Notes: generated from the sequence alone by a model not told the origin. Shown: positions 24,062 through 31,832, counted from the first letter of the stretch. The stretch is 33,134 nucleotides of DNA from Spirosoma fluviale (GCA_945901615.1 CAMDLI010000013.1:1-33134), one strand, 5' to 3'. Made by a program: numbers and translations.

Positions 24062-25852
24062 ATGAATTTTCAAGATTCCATCCTCAAGGGCATCCAAGAT
24101 GCTTTTGCTTCCTGCTTTCAAGTAGCTATTCCTTTGGAACAGCTTAGCTTGGCCCCCACCAAAAAAGAATTTGAGGGCAGCTACACCTTTGTTGTTTTTC
24201 CCTTTTTAAAGCAATCGCAACTCAGCCCTGAAGCTACTGCTACCCAGCTGGGTAATTACTTGAAAACTGAGGTAGCGGCAGTGAAAGATTTCAATGTCGT
24301 CAAAGGATTTTTGAATTTGGTGGTCGCACAAGAAGAATGGATTACCTTATTCAAACAAGTTTATTCCTCAACAAGCTTCGGGCAACTTCCAAGCAATGGT
24401 CAAAAAGTAATGGTGGAGTATTCCTCCCCCAATACAAACAAACCGCTTCACCTAGGTCACTTGAGAAATAATTTTTTGGGTTACTCTGTTGCTCAGCTTC
24501 TCAAAGCTTCTGGATACGAAGTCATTAAGGCAAATTTGGTGAATGACCGTGGCATTCACATCTGCAAATCCATGGTAGCTTACCAGCATTTTGGAAATGG
24601 AGAAACACCAGCCACATCAGGGCTCAAAGGAGATCACTTGGCGGGCAAGTATTATGTCTTATTTGACAAGCACTACAAAGACCAACAGAAAGAGCTACTA
24701 GCTGCCGGACAGTCGGAAGACGAAGCCAAGAAAAACGCCCCTCTCCTACTTGAAGCACAAGAAATGCTCCGGCAATGGGAAGACCAGGAACCAGAAATCC
24801 TTGCCCTATGGAATAAAATGAATGGCTGGGTGTATGTAGGTTTCAATAGCACCTACCAACGGATGGGCGTAGACTTTGATGTCACCTACTACGAATCCAA
24901 CACCTACCTACTTGGCAAGGATATCGTAGAAGAAGGCCTTTCCAAAGGCGTATTTTTCAAAAAAGAAAACGGCTCCGTTTGGGTTGACCTCACCGAAGAA
25001 GGTCTAGACGAAAAACTTGTTTTGCGAGGAGATGGCACTTCGGTTTACATCACCCAAGACATGGGGACTGCGGATTTAAAATACCAAGATCATAAGATCA
25101 ACAAATCTGTATATGTGGTTGGAAATGAGCAGGATTACCACTTTGATGTCTTGTTCAAAATCATGCGAAAACTAGGCCGTTCCTATGGACCCGGTCTGTA
25201 CCACCTCTCCTATGGCATGGTAGACCTTCCCACAGGCAAAATGAAATCCCGAGAAGGAACGGTAGTAGATGCGGATGAATTGATGGAAGAAATGGTAGCT
25301 ACTGCAGCGCACCACACCAAGGAGCTGGGAAAAATCGAAGGATTTACGGAGACCCAAGCAACGGAATTGTATGAAATGCTTGGAATGGGTGCCCTCAAGT
25401 ACTTCTTATTGAAGGTGGATCCTAAAAAGCGAATGCTCTTTAACCCACAGGAATCCATTGAATTCCAAGGCAACACAGGACCATTTATTCAATATTCCCA
25501 TGCTAGAATCGCGGCAATTTTAAGAAAAGCCGAACAAATTGGGGTGGACCTTTCTGCCGAAAGTTTTGCGAACCTTACCGAGCTTGCAGAGACTGAGTCT
25601 ACCCTTATTCAGCTATTGAACGATTTTGAGCGAAGAATTAAAATAGCTGCTGAGGACTATTCCCCTGCAATCCTAGCGCAGTACTTATTTGACCTAGCCA
25701 AAGAGTACAATAGATTCTATGCAGAACTTCCTATATTCCATGAGAAAGACCAACAACTCCAAGCCTTTCGAGTAGCACTTTCTTTGCAAACAGCCAAAAC
25801 AATCAAAAGGGGAATGAGTTTGCTAGGTATACAAGTTCCCGAACGAATGTAA
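24062..25852 (+). CDS. argS: Arginine--tRNA ligase
   Basis: A 596-residue class I aminoacyl-tRNA synthetase of normal bacterial length. An N-terminal tRNA-recognition domain covers about residues 1-115. The catalytic domain begins with VEYSSPNTNKPLHLGHLRN, including the HIGH-type motif HLGH. The KMSK-type loop is GKMKSREGTVVD. The C-terminal anticodon-binding helical domain carries FIQYSHARI and ends with the expected GMSLLGIQVPERM. It charges tRNA-Arg in the cytoplasm. The gene follows arginine decarboxylase and the ureohydrolase, so three consecutive genes consume arginine. The next gene starts 3 bases after the stop, indicating one transcript. Confidence 0.97.
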   Translation: MNFQDSILKGIQDAFASCFQVAIPLEQLSLAPTKKEFEGSYTFVVFPFLKQSQLSPEATATQLGNYLKTEVAAVKDFNVVKGFLNLVVAQEEWITLFKQVYSSTSFGQLPSNGQKVMVEYSSPNTNKPLHLGHLRNNFLGYSVAQLLKASGYEVIKANLVNDRGIHICKSMVAYQHFGNGETPATSGLKGDHLAGKYYVLFDKHYKDQQKELLAAGQSEDEAKKNAPLLLEAQEMLRQWEDQEPEILALWNKMNGWVYVGFNSTYQRMGVDFDVTYYESNTYLLGKDIVEEGLSKGVFFKKENGSVWVDLTEEGLDEKLVLRGDGTSVYITQDMGTADLKYQDHKINKSVYVVGNEQDYHFDVLFKIMRKLGRSYGPGLYHLSYGMVDLPTGKMKSREGTVVDADELMEEMVATAAHHTKELGKIEGFTETQATELYEMLGMGALKYFLLKVDPKKRMLFNPQESIEFQGNTGPFIQYSHARIAAILRKAEQIGVDLSAESFANLTELAETESTLIQLLNDFERRIKIAAEDYSPAILAQYLFDLAKEYNRFYAELPIFHEKDQQLQAFRVALSLQTAKTIKRGMSLLGIQVPERM

Positions 25853-25854
25853 TT

Positions 25855-26439
25855 ATGAAAACAATCCTATTATCTCTCAGCGTAGCCTTATTGGCTTGTG
25901 GCACGACCTTAGATCGGCCTACAGATAAGGCAGAATTACACCCAGCATACAACCAAACTATGGAAAGTTCATTTTATGACTTCAAAGTCAAAGACATCAA
26001 TGGTCAAGAAGTTGACTTTTCTTCCTACAAAGGAAAGAAATTGCTCTTGGTGAATGTAGCTTCCAAGTGTGGATACACGAAGCAATATGCGCAGCTCCAA
26101 GAATTGTATGCACAGTATGGCAAGGATATCTTGATTCTTGGATTTCCTGCAAACAACTTCGGTGGTCAGGAGCCAGGTACCAACGAGGAAATCAAAGAAT
26201 TCTGTTCTACCGAATTTGGGGTTACCTTCCCCATGTTTGAAAAACTTTCAGTAAAAGGTTTTGACAAACATCCCTTGTACCGTTGGCTGTCAGATGCTAG
26301 CCTCAATGGTTGGAATAACCAAGAGCCAAGCTGGAATTTCTGCAAGTATTTAATCAATGAAAAGGGTGAGTTAGTTAAATTCTTTCCTTCATCGGTAAAA
26401 CCTATGGACGAGGAAATTTTAAGCCTTATCAAGTCCTGA
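25855..26439 (+). CDS. Glutathione peroxidase-family lipoprotein (Cys type)
   Basis: A 194-residue thioredoxin-fold peroxidase. The lipobox LLAC places the lipidated Cys at residue 15, so the protein should be anchored in the envelope, unlike the common cytoplasmic family members. The catalytic tetrad is present: peroxidatic Cys in NVASKCGYT, Gln in FGGQEPG, and Trp/Asn in SWNFCKYL. A second Cys in EIKEFCSTEFG matches the resolving Cys of thioredoxin-dependent Cys-GPx enzymes, so thioredoxin rather than glutathione is the likely reductant. No selenocysteine codon is involved. It begins 3 bases after argS and is followed 14 bases later by menA. Confidence 0.93.
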   Translation: MKTILLSLSVALLACGTTLDRPTDKAELHPAYNQTMESSFYDFKVKDINGQEVDFSSYKGKKLLLVNVASKCGYTKQYAQLQELYAQYGKDILILGFPANNFGGQEPGTNEEIKEFCSTEFGVTFPMFEKLSVKGFDKHPLYRWLSDASLNGWNNQEPSWNFCKYLINEKGELVKFFPSSVKPMDEEILSLIKS

Positions 26440-26452
26440 TTAGCCCTTTTAC

Positions 26453-27364
26453 TTGAAAAGAAGTATTCAATCAAAAAAAGAAGCCTGGCTGCATGCAGTC
26501 AGGCTTCGTACCTTACCCTTGGCCCTAGCAAGTATTTTTGCGGGCTCTTTTTTGGCCCAATGGCAAGGAAGCTTTCGTTGGGAGGTGTTGATTTTGGCTT
26601 CATTCACCACGATATTTCTTCAGATACTTTCCAACCTCGCAAATGATTACGGAGATAGTATTCATGGTGCAGATTCATCTGAGCGTACAGGCCCAATTAG
26701 AGCGGTGCAGTCTGGTGTAATTACACTTCAAGAAATGAAGCGTGCCATGATTATTTTTGGAGCTTTATCACTTCTTTCAGGAATCCTACTCATCTACATT
26801 TCAATTCAAGATTGGCAGTATTTTTTAGGATTCTTTGCCTTAGGAATCGCTGCAATCTGGGCTGCAATTCGCTATACATCGGGTAAAAATCCTTATGGAT
26901 ATGCAGGATTAGGCGACATTTCGGTTTTTATATTTTTCGGATTGGTTGGGGTATCCGGCACCTATTTCTTGCATTCGGTACAAGCCAACCCAATGATCCT
27001 TTTAATCGCCTTGTCATTGGGAAGTTTTAGCACCGCAGTTTTGAATATCAACAACATCCGAGATATTGACTCAGATCGTCTCGCTGGAAAATTATCCATT
27101 CCCGTACGCATTGGACGCAAGAACGCAATTCGTTACCACTGGACATTAATTGCGCTAGGCAATCTTAGTTTGGGCCTTTTTGCATTGCTAAATCAATCGT
27201 ATTTGCCGCTCCTAGCTTTTCTTGTGCTCCCATGGATGATCAGCATCAGTCAAGGAATTCAATCTGGCAGCAGCGCTGCTGAAATCGATCCCTACCTCAA
27301 AAAAATGGCTCTGAGCACTTTAATCTGGACCCTTCTTTTTGGCTTCGGTTTACTCCTGGTTTAA
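26453..27364 (+). CDS. menA: 1,4-dihydroxy-2-naphthoate polyprenyltransferase
   Basis: A 303-residue UbiA-superfamily integral membrane prenyltransferase that attaches the isoprenoid tail in menaquinone synthesis. The two Asp-rich prenyl-diphosphate motifs are clear: NLANDYGDSIHGAD and NNIRDIDSDRLAGK. About eight to nine hydrophobic helices follow a short basic N-terminus. The start is TTG at 26453: an in-frame TAG at 26441 rules out anything earlier, and no ATG or GTG occurs before the conserved LRTLPLALASIFAGSFL helix. It lies 14 bases after the peroxidase gene, probably in the argS operon. No other men gene is in the window. Confidence 0.92.
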   Translation: MKRSIQSKKEAWLHAVRLRTLPLALASIFAGSFLAQWQGSFRWEVLILASFTTIFLQILSNLANDYGDSIHGADSSERTGPIRAVQSGVITLQEMKRAMIIFGALSLLSGILLIYISIQDWQYFLGFFALGIAAIWAAIRYTSGKNPYGYAGLGDISVFIFFGLVGVSGTYFLHSVQANPMILLIALSLGSFSTAVLNINNIRDIDSDRLAGKLSIPVRIGRKNAIRYHWTLIALGNLSLGLFALLNQSYLPLLAFLVLPWMISISQGIQSGSSAAEIDPYLKKMALSTLIWTLLFGFGLLLV

Positions 27365-27431
27365 AAGCTGACAAAAGTCCTATTCTAGCCGTCTTATTGC
27401 AGTTAACTTGACTGAATAAACGCTAGAACTC

Positions 27432-28298
27432 ATGATTCATATCCTTGTTCCCTTTGATTTTTCACAGATAGCCACCCATGCACTTAAATTTGCTACGAAG
27501 CTATCTGCAACCTACTCCAAACTTCATATCACGCTCATTCACGTGGTTGAACTCCCTTTAAATGCAAATGTAGGCACCATGGGAGGAGGAATTGACCCCC
27601 TTTCGGATTACCAAAATCAAGTTTATTTAAGAGAGCTTATCGAACTCCGGAAAAAAGAGATGGATCAACTCCAAACCAAGTTTTCATCTCCAAACTACCA
27701 CTTGGAAGCCCTAGTTCAGGTTGGGAATGTTTTTCGGGAAATTTCAAATGTAATCGACGATAAAAAGCCAGATCTTTTGGTGATGGGTTCCTCAGGGACC
27801 TCAGGATGGGAAGAGTTTTGGATAGGAAGTACCACCGAAAAAATGGTGCGAAATGCACCCTGTCCAGTCATCACGATCAAGGGGGAGACAGATCCCTCCC
27901 AACTGAAAAAAGTAGTTTTTGCAGCTTCATTTGATGAATTGGATGTGGCATTAGCCGCAAGAATCAAAAATATGCAACAGGTATTTGATGCCCAGTTTTT
28001 CTTTGTGAGTATAAATACCCCTGGGAACTTTATAACCAGTAGAACCGCTCAGCATAGGCTGGATAAATTTGTCCATCGATTTAAGTTTGAGCAGGTGCAG
28101 ACCGAGATTTACAATTCACTTTCCGAAGAAGCTGGAATTCTTGAGTTTGCTGACGATATTGGAGCAGATTTAATTGCGATGGCAACCCATGGAAGAACAG
28201 GTATACTCCATCTTCTTACAGGAAGCATCGCCGAGGATGTTGTAAATCACTCCAAACGACCTGTTTGGACCTTCAAGACAACACCTCAAAAAGCGTAA
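27432..28298 (+). CDS. Universal stress protein with two UspA domains
   Basis: A 288-residue tandem UspA protein. Domain 1 (about residues 1-150) starts with MIHILVPFDFSQIATHALKFA. Its ATP-binding signature is MGSSGTSGWEEFWIGSTTEKMV, which fits G-x2-G-x9-G-S/T, followed by CPVITIKG. Domain 2 (about residues 155-288) is more divergent at its start (KKVVFAASFDELDVALAA) but keeps MATHGRTGILHLLTGSIAEDVV. It is cytoplasmic. Such proteins respond to starvation, redox or envelope stress and often bind ATP. It starts 67 bases after menA and 23 bases before the SUI1 gene; the specific trigger is unknown. Confidence 0.93.
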   Translation: MIHILVPFDFSQIATHALKFATKLSATYSKLHITLIHVVELPLNANVGTMGGGIDPLSDYQNQVYLRELIELRKKEMDQLQTKFSSPNYHLEALVQVGNVFREISNVIDDKKPDLLVMGSSGTSGWEEFWIGSTTEKMVRNAPCPVITIKGETDPSQLKKVVFAASFDELDVALAARIKNMQQVFDAQFFFVSINTPGNFITSRTAQHRLDKFVHRFKFEQVQTEIYNSLSEEAGILEFADDIGADLIAMATHGRTGILHLLTGSIAEDVVNHSKRPVWTFKTTPQKA

Positions 28299-28321
28299 CT
28301 TGGTGACCGTATACAAATTTC

Positions 28322-28675
28322 ATGAGCAAAAAAAATAACGATTGGAAAAAACGAGATGGCATCGTTTTCTCCACAGCAGATTCGTTTGATTACCATTTTG
28401 GAGAAGATGAGTCCCAAGAAACTCTACCTCCTACCCAACAGAAACTGAAAGTACTTCTGGACAAAAAATCTAGGGCTGGTAAACAAGTAACTCTGATTGA
28501 GGGATTTTTAGGTACAGAAGACGATTTGAAGGAACTGGGTAAGCTCCTCAAAAACAAGTGTGGCGTAGGTGGATCGACCAAGGATGGAGAAATATTGATT
28601 CAAGGTGACCATCGCGATAAAGTGGTGCAGGTACTGATTCAGGCGGGTTATGGTGCAAAAAAGGCTGGCGGTTAA
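28322..28675 (+). CDS. yciH: SUI1/YciH-family translation initiation factor
   Basis: A 117-residue protein with a charged, variable N-terminal segment (about residues 1-40) and a C-terminal SUI1 (eIF1-like) domain. The domain is recognisable by KSRAGKQVTLIEGF, LKELGKLLKNKCGVGGSTKDG, and EILIQGDHRDKVVQVLI plus the final GYGAKKAG. E. coli YciH influences start-codon selection and inhibits translation in stress. The role here is assumed from family only. Length is normal for the bacterial form. Its stop codon directly abuts the ATG of the following hydrolase gene (0 bases between), so the two are translationally linked. Confidence 0.92.
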   Translation: MSKKNNDWKKRDGIVFSTADSFDYHFGEDESQETLPPTQQKLKVLLDKKSRAGKQVTLIEGFLGTEDDLKELGKLLKNKCGVGGSTKDGEILIQGDHRDKVVQVLIQAGYGAKKAGG

Positions 28676-29377
28676 ATGGCTCCCTACTGGTTGTTTCAAC
28701 TTCAACTATTTCCTTGGCTTCCATTCTTAGTTTACCAAGCCAAAAAAGTTCGAAAGTCAAGTCCAAAACTTCCCGCACAGTCCCCGCTATTGACTTTGGG
28801 TCAAGGAGAAAAGCATGTTTTGATTTTAGGGGAATCTACCGTAGCAGGCGTAGGCGCAAGCTCTGCATCAACTACACTTGCGGGTAATTTTTCTCGAATT
28901 TTTGGGGACAGCTATCAGATTGAGACCATCGGAAAAAAGGGTTTACGGGTAAAGGAAGCCTTTTCGCTGTATTTAAAGCACAAGAATTCGGAAAACAAAA
29001 AATCAGAAGGCGTTATTCTTTTTTTGGGTGCAAATGATTGTTTTCTATTGACCTCTCCGCAACTATTTAAAATAGAACTAGAATCCTTGATTCAACAAAT
29101 TCAAGTGGCTACGGGTGCGGAATGGATTTACCTAGCAGCGATTCCACCGGTGCACCTATTTCCGGCCTTTTCAGCACAAATGAGGTCTTTTCTTTACAGG
29201 CAAAGGAACTACTTACTGCATGAAATGGAGGCCATTGCTGCACGGAAACCTCAGGTGATTTTTCATCAGATCCCTATGGATTTGCAACCGGAATTTTTTT
29301 CTGCGGATGGAGTCCACCCTTCAGATTTGGGCTATCAAAAAATTGCCGAATTAGCCATCGAAAAGCTGAAGATTTAA
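28676..29377 (+). CDS. Membrane-anchored SGNH/GDSL hydrolase
   Basis: A 233-residue SGNH-fold esterase. Block I is ILGESTVAGVG with nucleophile Ser54 (GES in place of GDS). The Gly-Asn pair is in FLGANDCF, and the catalytic Asp/His are in DGVHPSDLGYQ. The N-terminus is hydrophobic and aromatic (WLFQLQLFPWLPFLVY) followed by basic residues (QAKKVRK). This fits an uncleaved signal anchor or an inner-membrane association. Substrates of this type include lipids, acetylated sugars or peptidoglycan acyl groups; none can be chosen here. It is the last gene of the plus-strand run, ending 18 bases from the stop of the convergent DUF3109 gene. Confidence 0.9.
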   Translation: MAPYWLFQLQLFPWLPFLVYQAKKVRKSSPKLPAQSPLLTLGQGEKHVLILGESTVAGVGASSASTTLAGNFSRIFGDSYQIETIGKKGLRVKEAFSLYLKHKNSENKKSEGVILFLGANDCFLLTSPQLFKIELESLIQQIQVATGAEWIYLAAIPPVHLFPAFSAQMRSFLYRQRNYLLHEMEAIAARKPQVIFHQIPMDLQPEFFSADGVHPSDLGYQKIAELAIEKLKI

Positions 29378-29394
29378 CTTTTCTGGGCATCAGC

Positions 29395-29964
29395 TTAGTT
29401 GGATCCTTCGATATCTTCAAGCAGTTCCGCGTACCAAGCCTCACCGTATTTTCGAACCAGAGCCTCCTTTAAAAAAACATAAAGTGGAACTTGAAGACTT
29501 TTCCCTAGTTGACAGGCAGGATCACAAATATGCCATCTGTTGTAATTAAGCGCATCGTATTGATCGTATTTGGTCACTCGGATGGGGTACAGATGACACG
29601 AAATAGGCTTTTTCCAAGAAATTTTGCCATCCAAATAGGCTTGCTCTATCCCACACTTCAAGATCCCTCTATCGTCGTACAGCGCATAGGCACACTCCCG
29701 ATTAGCTCCAAGGGTGGGCGTTACTTTATCTCCATCGGAATCAATAACCCAAGTTCCCTGTGCAGCAATCACTTGCCTCCCTTCTTCTGTAATGTAGTCC
29801 TTTACAAAAGGATAGATTTCTTCTAGAATTTTGGTTTCATCATCTTCTAAAGGAGCACCTGAATCCCCTTCCACGCAACAAGCTCCTTTGCAAGCTTCAA
29901 GGTCACACACAAAGAAATTTTCTTTGATGTCATCAGACAGAACCGCATTACCAACTAAAATCAT
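29395..29964 (-). CDS. DUF3109 cysteine-rich protein
   Basis: A 189-residue protein of the DUF3109 family, common in Bacteroidota and of unknown function. Nine cysteines are visible: [13 protein letters not shown] (four, near the N-terminus), NRECAY, ILKCG, ISCHLYP and HICDPAC. This pattern suggests a bound metal or Fe-S cluster, similar to zinc/iron-chelating CxxCxxxCC proteins. The frame is open to 30024. However, an exact -7 box TATCTTTG on the minus strand at 29980-29987 and a terminator hairpin at 30024-30054 make the ATG at 29964 ([12 protein letters not shown]) the proper start, with a very short leader. It is convergent with the SGNH hydrolase gene. Confidence 0.88.
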   Translation of the reverse strand: MILVGNAVLSDDIKENFFVCDLEACKGACCVEGDSGAPLEDDETKILEEIYPFVKDYITEEGRQVIAAQGTWVIDSDGDKVTPTLGANRECAYALYDDRGILKCGIEQAYLDGKISWKKPISCHLYPIRVTKYDQYDALNYNRWHICDPACQLGKSLQVPLYVFLKEALVRKYGEAWYAELLEDIEGSN

Positions 29965-29979
29965 AGGGGTTATTTTTTT

Positions 29980-29987
29980 CAAAGATA
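29980..29987 (-). promoter_or_regulatory. Candidate -7 box TATCTTTG for the DUF3109 gene
   Basis: On the minus strand this is an exact TAnnTTTG match, 15 bases before the ATG at 29964. It implies a leader of roughly ten bases and decides against the upstream in-frame start at 30024. The expected -33 TTTG is not obvious. Confidence 0.5.
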
Positions 29988-30023
29988 CGTAGAATCCATT
30001 CCAGGGTAATCCTAAAGTGGGCA

Positions 30024-30054
30024 CAAAAAAGAACCGCTCCTTTCGGAGCGGCTC
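30024..30054 (-). terminator. Minus-strand intrinsic terminator upstream of the DUF3109 gene
   Basis: Stem CCGCTCC / GGAGCGG (30034-30040 and 30045-30051), tetraloop TTTC, with A6 on the plus-strand left side. On the minus strand this is GGAGCGG...TTCTTTTTT. No protein gene precedes it on that strand, so it may end a short non-coding transcript. Confidence 0.75.
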
Positions 30055-30098
30055 AACCCAGCACTATGAAAAAAATCATCTAATGTTCTGATATATAA
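30025..30098 (-). ncRNA. Possible small RNA of about 70 nt between the DUF3109 gene and rnpB
   Basis: A -7-like box TACTTTG on the minus strand (30105 to 30099) has the same form as the one before rnpB. It is followed about 50 bases later by the strong terminator at 30024-30054. Between them is no recognised gene, only an 8-codon frame (MIFFIVLG, 30079 to 30053) running into the hairpin. The transcript is inferred from promoter-like and terminator signals only; the exact 5' end is unknown. Confidence 0.3.
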
Positions 30099-30194
30099 CA
30101 AAGTACTAGTCAAAAGGTTTTTTTAATTGAATAAAAATTTAGGAGAATCTTTACTTTGCGTTTGGCTTTTCAGACCTATTCCCCAAAATTCCCG

Positions 30195-30201
30195 TACTTT
30201 G
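30195..30201 (+). promoter_or_regulatory. Candidate -7 box TACTTTG for rnpB
   Basis: CCGTACTTTGC lies immediately before the RNase P RNA 5' end. It matches TAnnTTTG with one base missing between TA and TTTG. Its position directly before the P1 helix at 30206 supports use as promoter. Confidence 0.45.
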
Positions 30202-30203
30202 CA

Positions 30204-30646
30204 GGGTGCAAGTCGTCTTGCCGCTCCGATTTATCGGGGAGGAAAGTCCGGGCAACAAAGAGCGCCATACTTCCTAACGGGAAGGGCTTTGATTGGTGAC
30301 GGTCAAAGTACAGCTAGTGCCACAGAAAACAAACCACCTTTGGAAATGGCCAAGACTTGTCTTGTGCACCTACCAGAGGAAAGGGTGAAAAGGTGGGGTA
30401 AGAGCCCACCGCCTCCGCAGTAATGGGGAGGGCAGGGCAAACCTTATGGGTTGAAAGATCAAATAGACCTCGGGCAAAGAGCTGCTCGTTCGATTTCTTT
30501 TCTTCGGAAAGGAATTCCGAGGTGGGTAGATCGATGGAGTCTTGGTGTGAACCAAGATCGAGATAAATGGCAAGAGCAATTGCTGCATTCGATTCGTTCG
30601 AAGAGAGTATTGCAACAGAACCCGGCTTACAGACTTGCACTTTTTT
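30204..30646 (+). ncRNA. rnpB: RNase P RNA component (bacterial class A)
   Basis: The catalytic RNA that trims tRNA 5' leaders. The universally conserved block GAGGAAAGTCCGGGC (30239-30253) and the distal block ACAGAACCCGGCTTAC (30615-30630) are both present. The ends pair as helix P1: GTGCAAGTC (30206-30214) with GACTTGCAC (30632-30640), followed by TTTTTT as the 3' end/terminator. The P4-strand pairing between the two conserved blocks is expected. Length of about 440 bases is on the long side but normal for Bacteroidota. The response regulator ATG follows 13 bases after the T-run, so read-through may feed that gene. Boundaries are accurate to a few bases. Confidence 0.95.
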
Positions 30647-30658
30647 ACTAATTTAACT

Positions 30659-31816
30659 ATGGCAAAAATCCTGATTATAGACGACGAACGCTTTATTCGT
30701 GCCTCCCTTCGCGAGATTCTGGAGTATGAAAAATACGAAGTGATCGAGGCCCAAGATGGAGCTGAAGGTTTACAAAAAATCAAAGACGAAGAGGTGGATT
30801 TGGTCCTCTGTGATGTAAAAATGCCAATTCTTGATGGAATGGACGTTTTGGATCAAGTGAAGCAGTTGGATCGCTCTCCTCAATTCATCATGATTTCAGC
30901 ACATGGCTCTATTGAAACAGCAGTGGAAGCTACTAAAAAAGGAGCCTTTGATTTTATTTCCAAGCCCCCCGACCTCAATCGTTTACTGCTAACCGTCCGC
31001 AATGCGCTGGACAAAAAGCAGCTGGTTACGGAAACCAAGGTGTTGAAGAAAAAACTTTCTAAGAAATTTGACATGGTAGGCGAATCCCCTGCCCTTCAAG
31101 CCGTAAAAGATACCATTGAAAAAGTTGGACCTACAGATGCACGCGTTTTAATTACGGGACAGAATGGGACCGGCAAAGAGTTGGTAGGCCACTGGATTCA
31201 TCAAAAAAGCAAACGTCAAGAGCAGCCTTATGTGGCTGTAAATTGCGCAGCTATTCCATCTGAGTTGATTGAATCTGAGCTTTTTGGCCATGAAAAGGGA
31301 TCCTTCACTTCAGCACACAAACAACGAACAGGGAAATTTGAACAAGCCCATGGAGGCACTCTTTTCTTGGACGAAATTGGTGATATGTCCCTACCTGCCC
31401 AATCCAAGGTGCTGAGGGCACTTCAAGAAAACCTCATCACAAGAGTGGGCAGCGACAAGGACATCAAAGTCGATGTACGTGTTCTTGCTGCTACAAATAA
31501 GGATTTGAAGAAAGAAATTGAGGCTGGAAGATTCCGTGAGGATTTATATCACCGGTTAAGTGTAATTTTGATTCACGTACCCCCACTAAAAGAGAGAAAA
31601 GAGGATATACCACTACTTTTGGACAAGTTTCTGGATGACATTGCTCAGGAAAGTGGCACAGCAAAAAAGAAAATAAGCAAGGAGGCAACCGAGCGCTTAA
31701 AAGAACTGGCCTGGACAGGGAATATCCGAGAGCTACGCAATGTAGCAGAAAGGCTTGTTATCCTAGGAGAACAAACAATAAGCCTAGAGGATGTGAAAAA
31801 ATATGCTGATTATTAA
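30659..31816 (+). CDS. Sigma-54-type response regulator without DNA-binding domain
   Basis: A 385-residue NtrC-like protein. The start is ATG 30659 (MAKILIIDDE); an upstream in-frame ATG at 30635 lies inside rnpB and is rejected. The receiver domain (about 1-120) has Asp8/Asp9, phospho-acceptor Asp52 (LCDVKMP) and Lys in ISKPPDL. The AAA+ domain (about 140-380) has Walker A GQNGTGKE, Walker B GTLFLDEIGD and the arginine region RFREDLYHRL. The sigma-54-contacting GAFTGA loop reads GSFTSA (31298-31315). The protein stops after the AAA+ lid (WTGNIRELRN ... LEDVKKYADY), with no Fis-type helix-turn-helix. It may activate sigma-54 from solution, as described for HTH-less relatives such as Helicobacter FlgR, or have another role. 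No histidine kinase is adjacent. Confidence 0.92.
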   Translation: MAKILIIDDERFIRASLREILEYEKYEVIEAQDGAEGLQKIKDEEVDLVLCDVKMPILDGMDVLDQVKQLDRSPQFIMISAHGSIETAVEATKKGAFDFISKPPDLNRLLLTVRNALDKKQLVTETKVLKKKLSKKFDMVGESPALQAVKDTIEKVGPTDARVLITGQNGTGKELVGHWIHQKSKRQEQPYVAVNCAAIPSELIESELFGHEKGSFTSAHKQRTGKFEQAHGGTLFLDEIGDMSLPAQSKVLRALQENLITRVGSDKDIKVDVRVLAATNKDLKKEIEAGRFREDLYHRLSVILIHVPPLKERKEDIPLLLDKFLDDIAQESGTAKKKISKEATERLKELAWTGNIRELRNVAERLVILGEQTISLEDVKKYADY

Positions 31817-31832
31817 GTCAGCATTTTTTTTT
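31800..31832. terminator. Bidirectional terminator overlapping the regulator stop codon
   Basis: ATGCTGA / TCAGCAT (31803-31809 and 31818-31824), 8-base loop containing the regulator's TAA, followed by a long T-run. A-rich sequence on the left lets it also end minus-strand transcripts from the small lipoprotein gene, whose stop lies at 31831-31833. Confidence 0.8.

Noticed and set aside
29363-29396. AAGCTGA/TCAGCTT pair between the SGNH hydrolase and DUF3109 genes as a terminator
   Set aside because: The loop is about 20 bases, it overlaps both coding ends, and no T-run follows.
29965-30024. Longer start for the DUF3109 protein
   Set aside because: An exact -7 box and a terminator hairpin lie in this stretch, so it is untranslated.
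30127-30651. Several open frames on both strands around 30127-30651
   Set aside because: They lie inside or across the RNase P RNA gene, which has both universal conserved blocks and a paired P1 helix.
30635-30658. Upstream in-frame ATG for the response regulator
   Set aside because: It falls inside the 3' strand of rnpB helix P1; the receiver domain begins naturally at ATG 30659.
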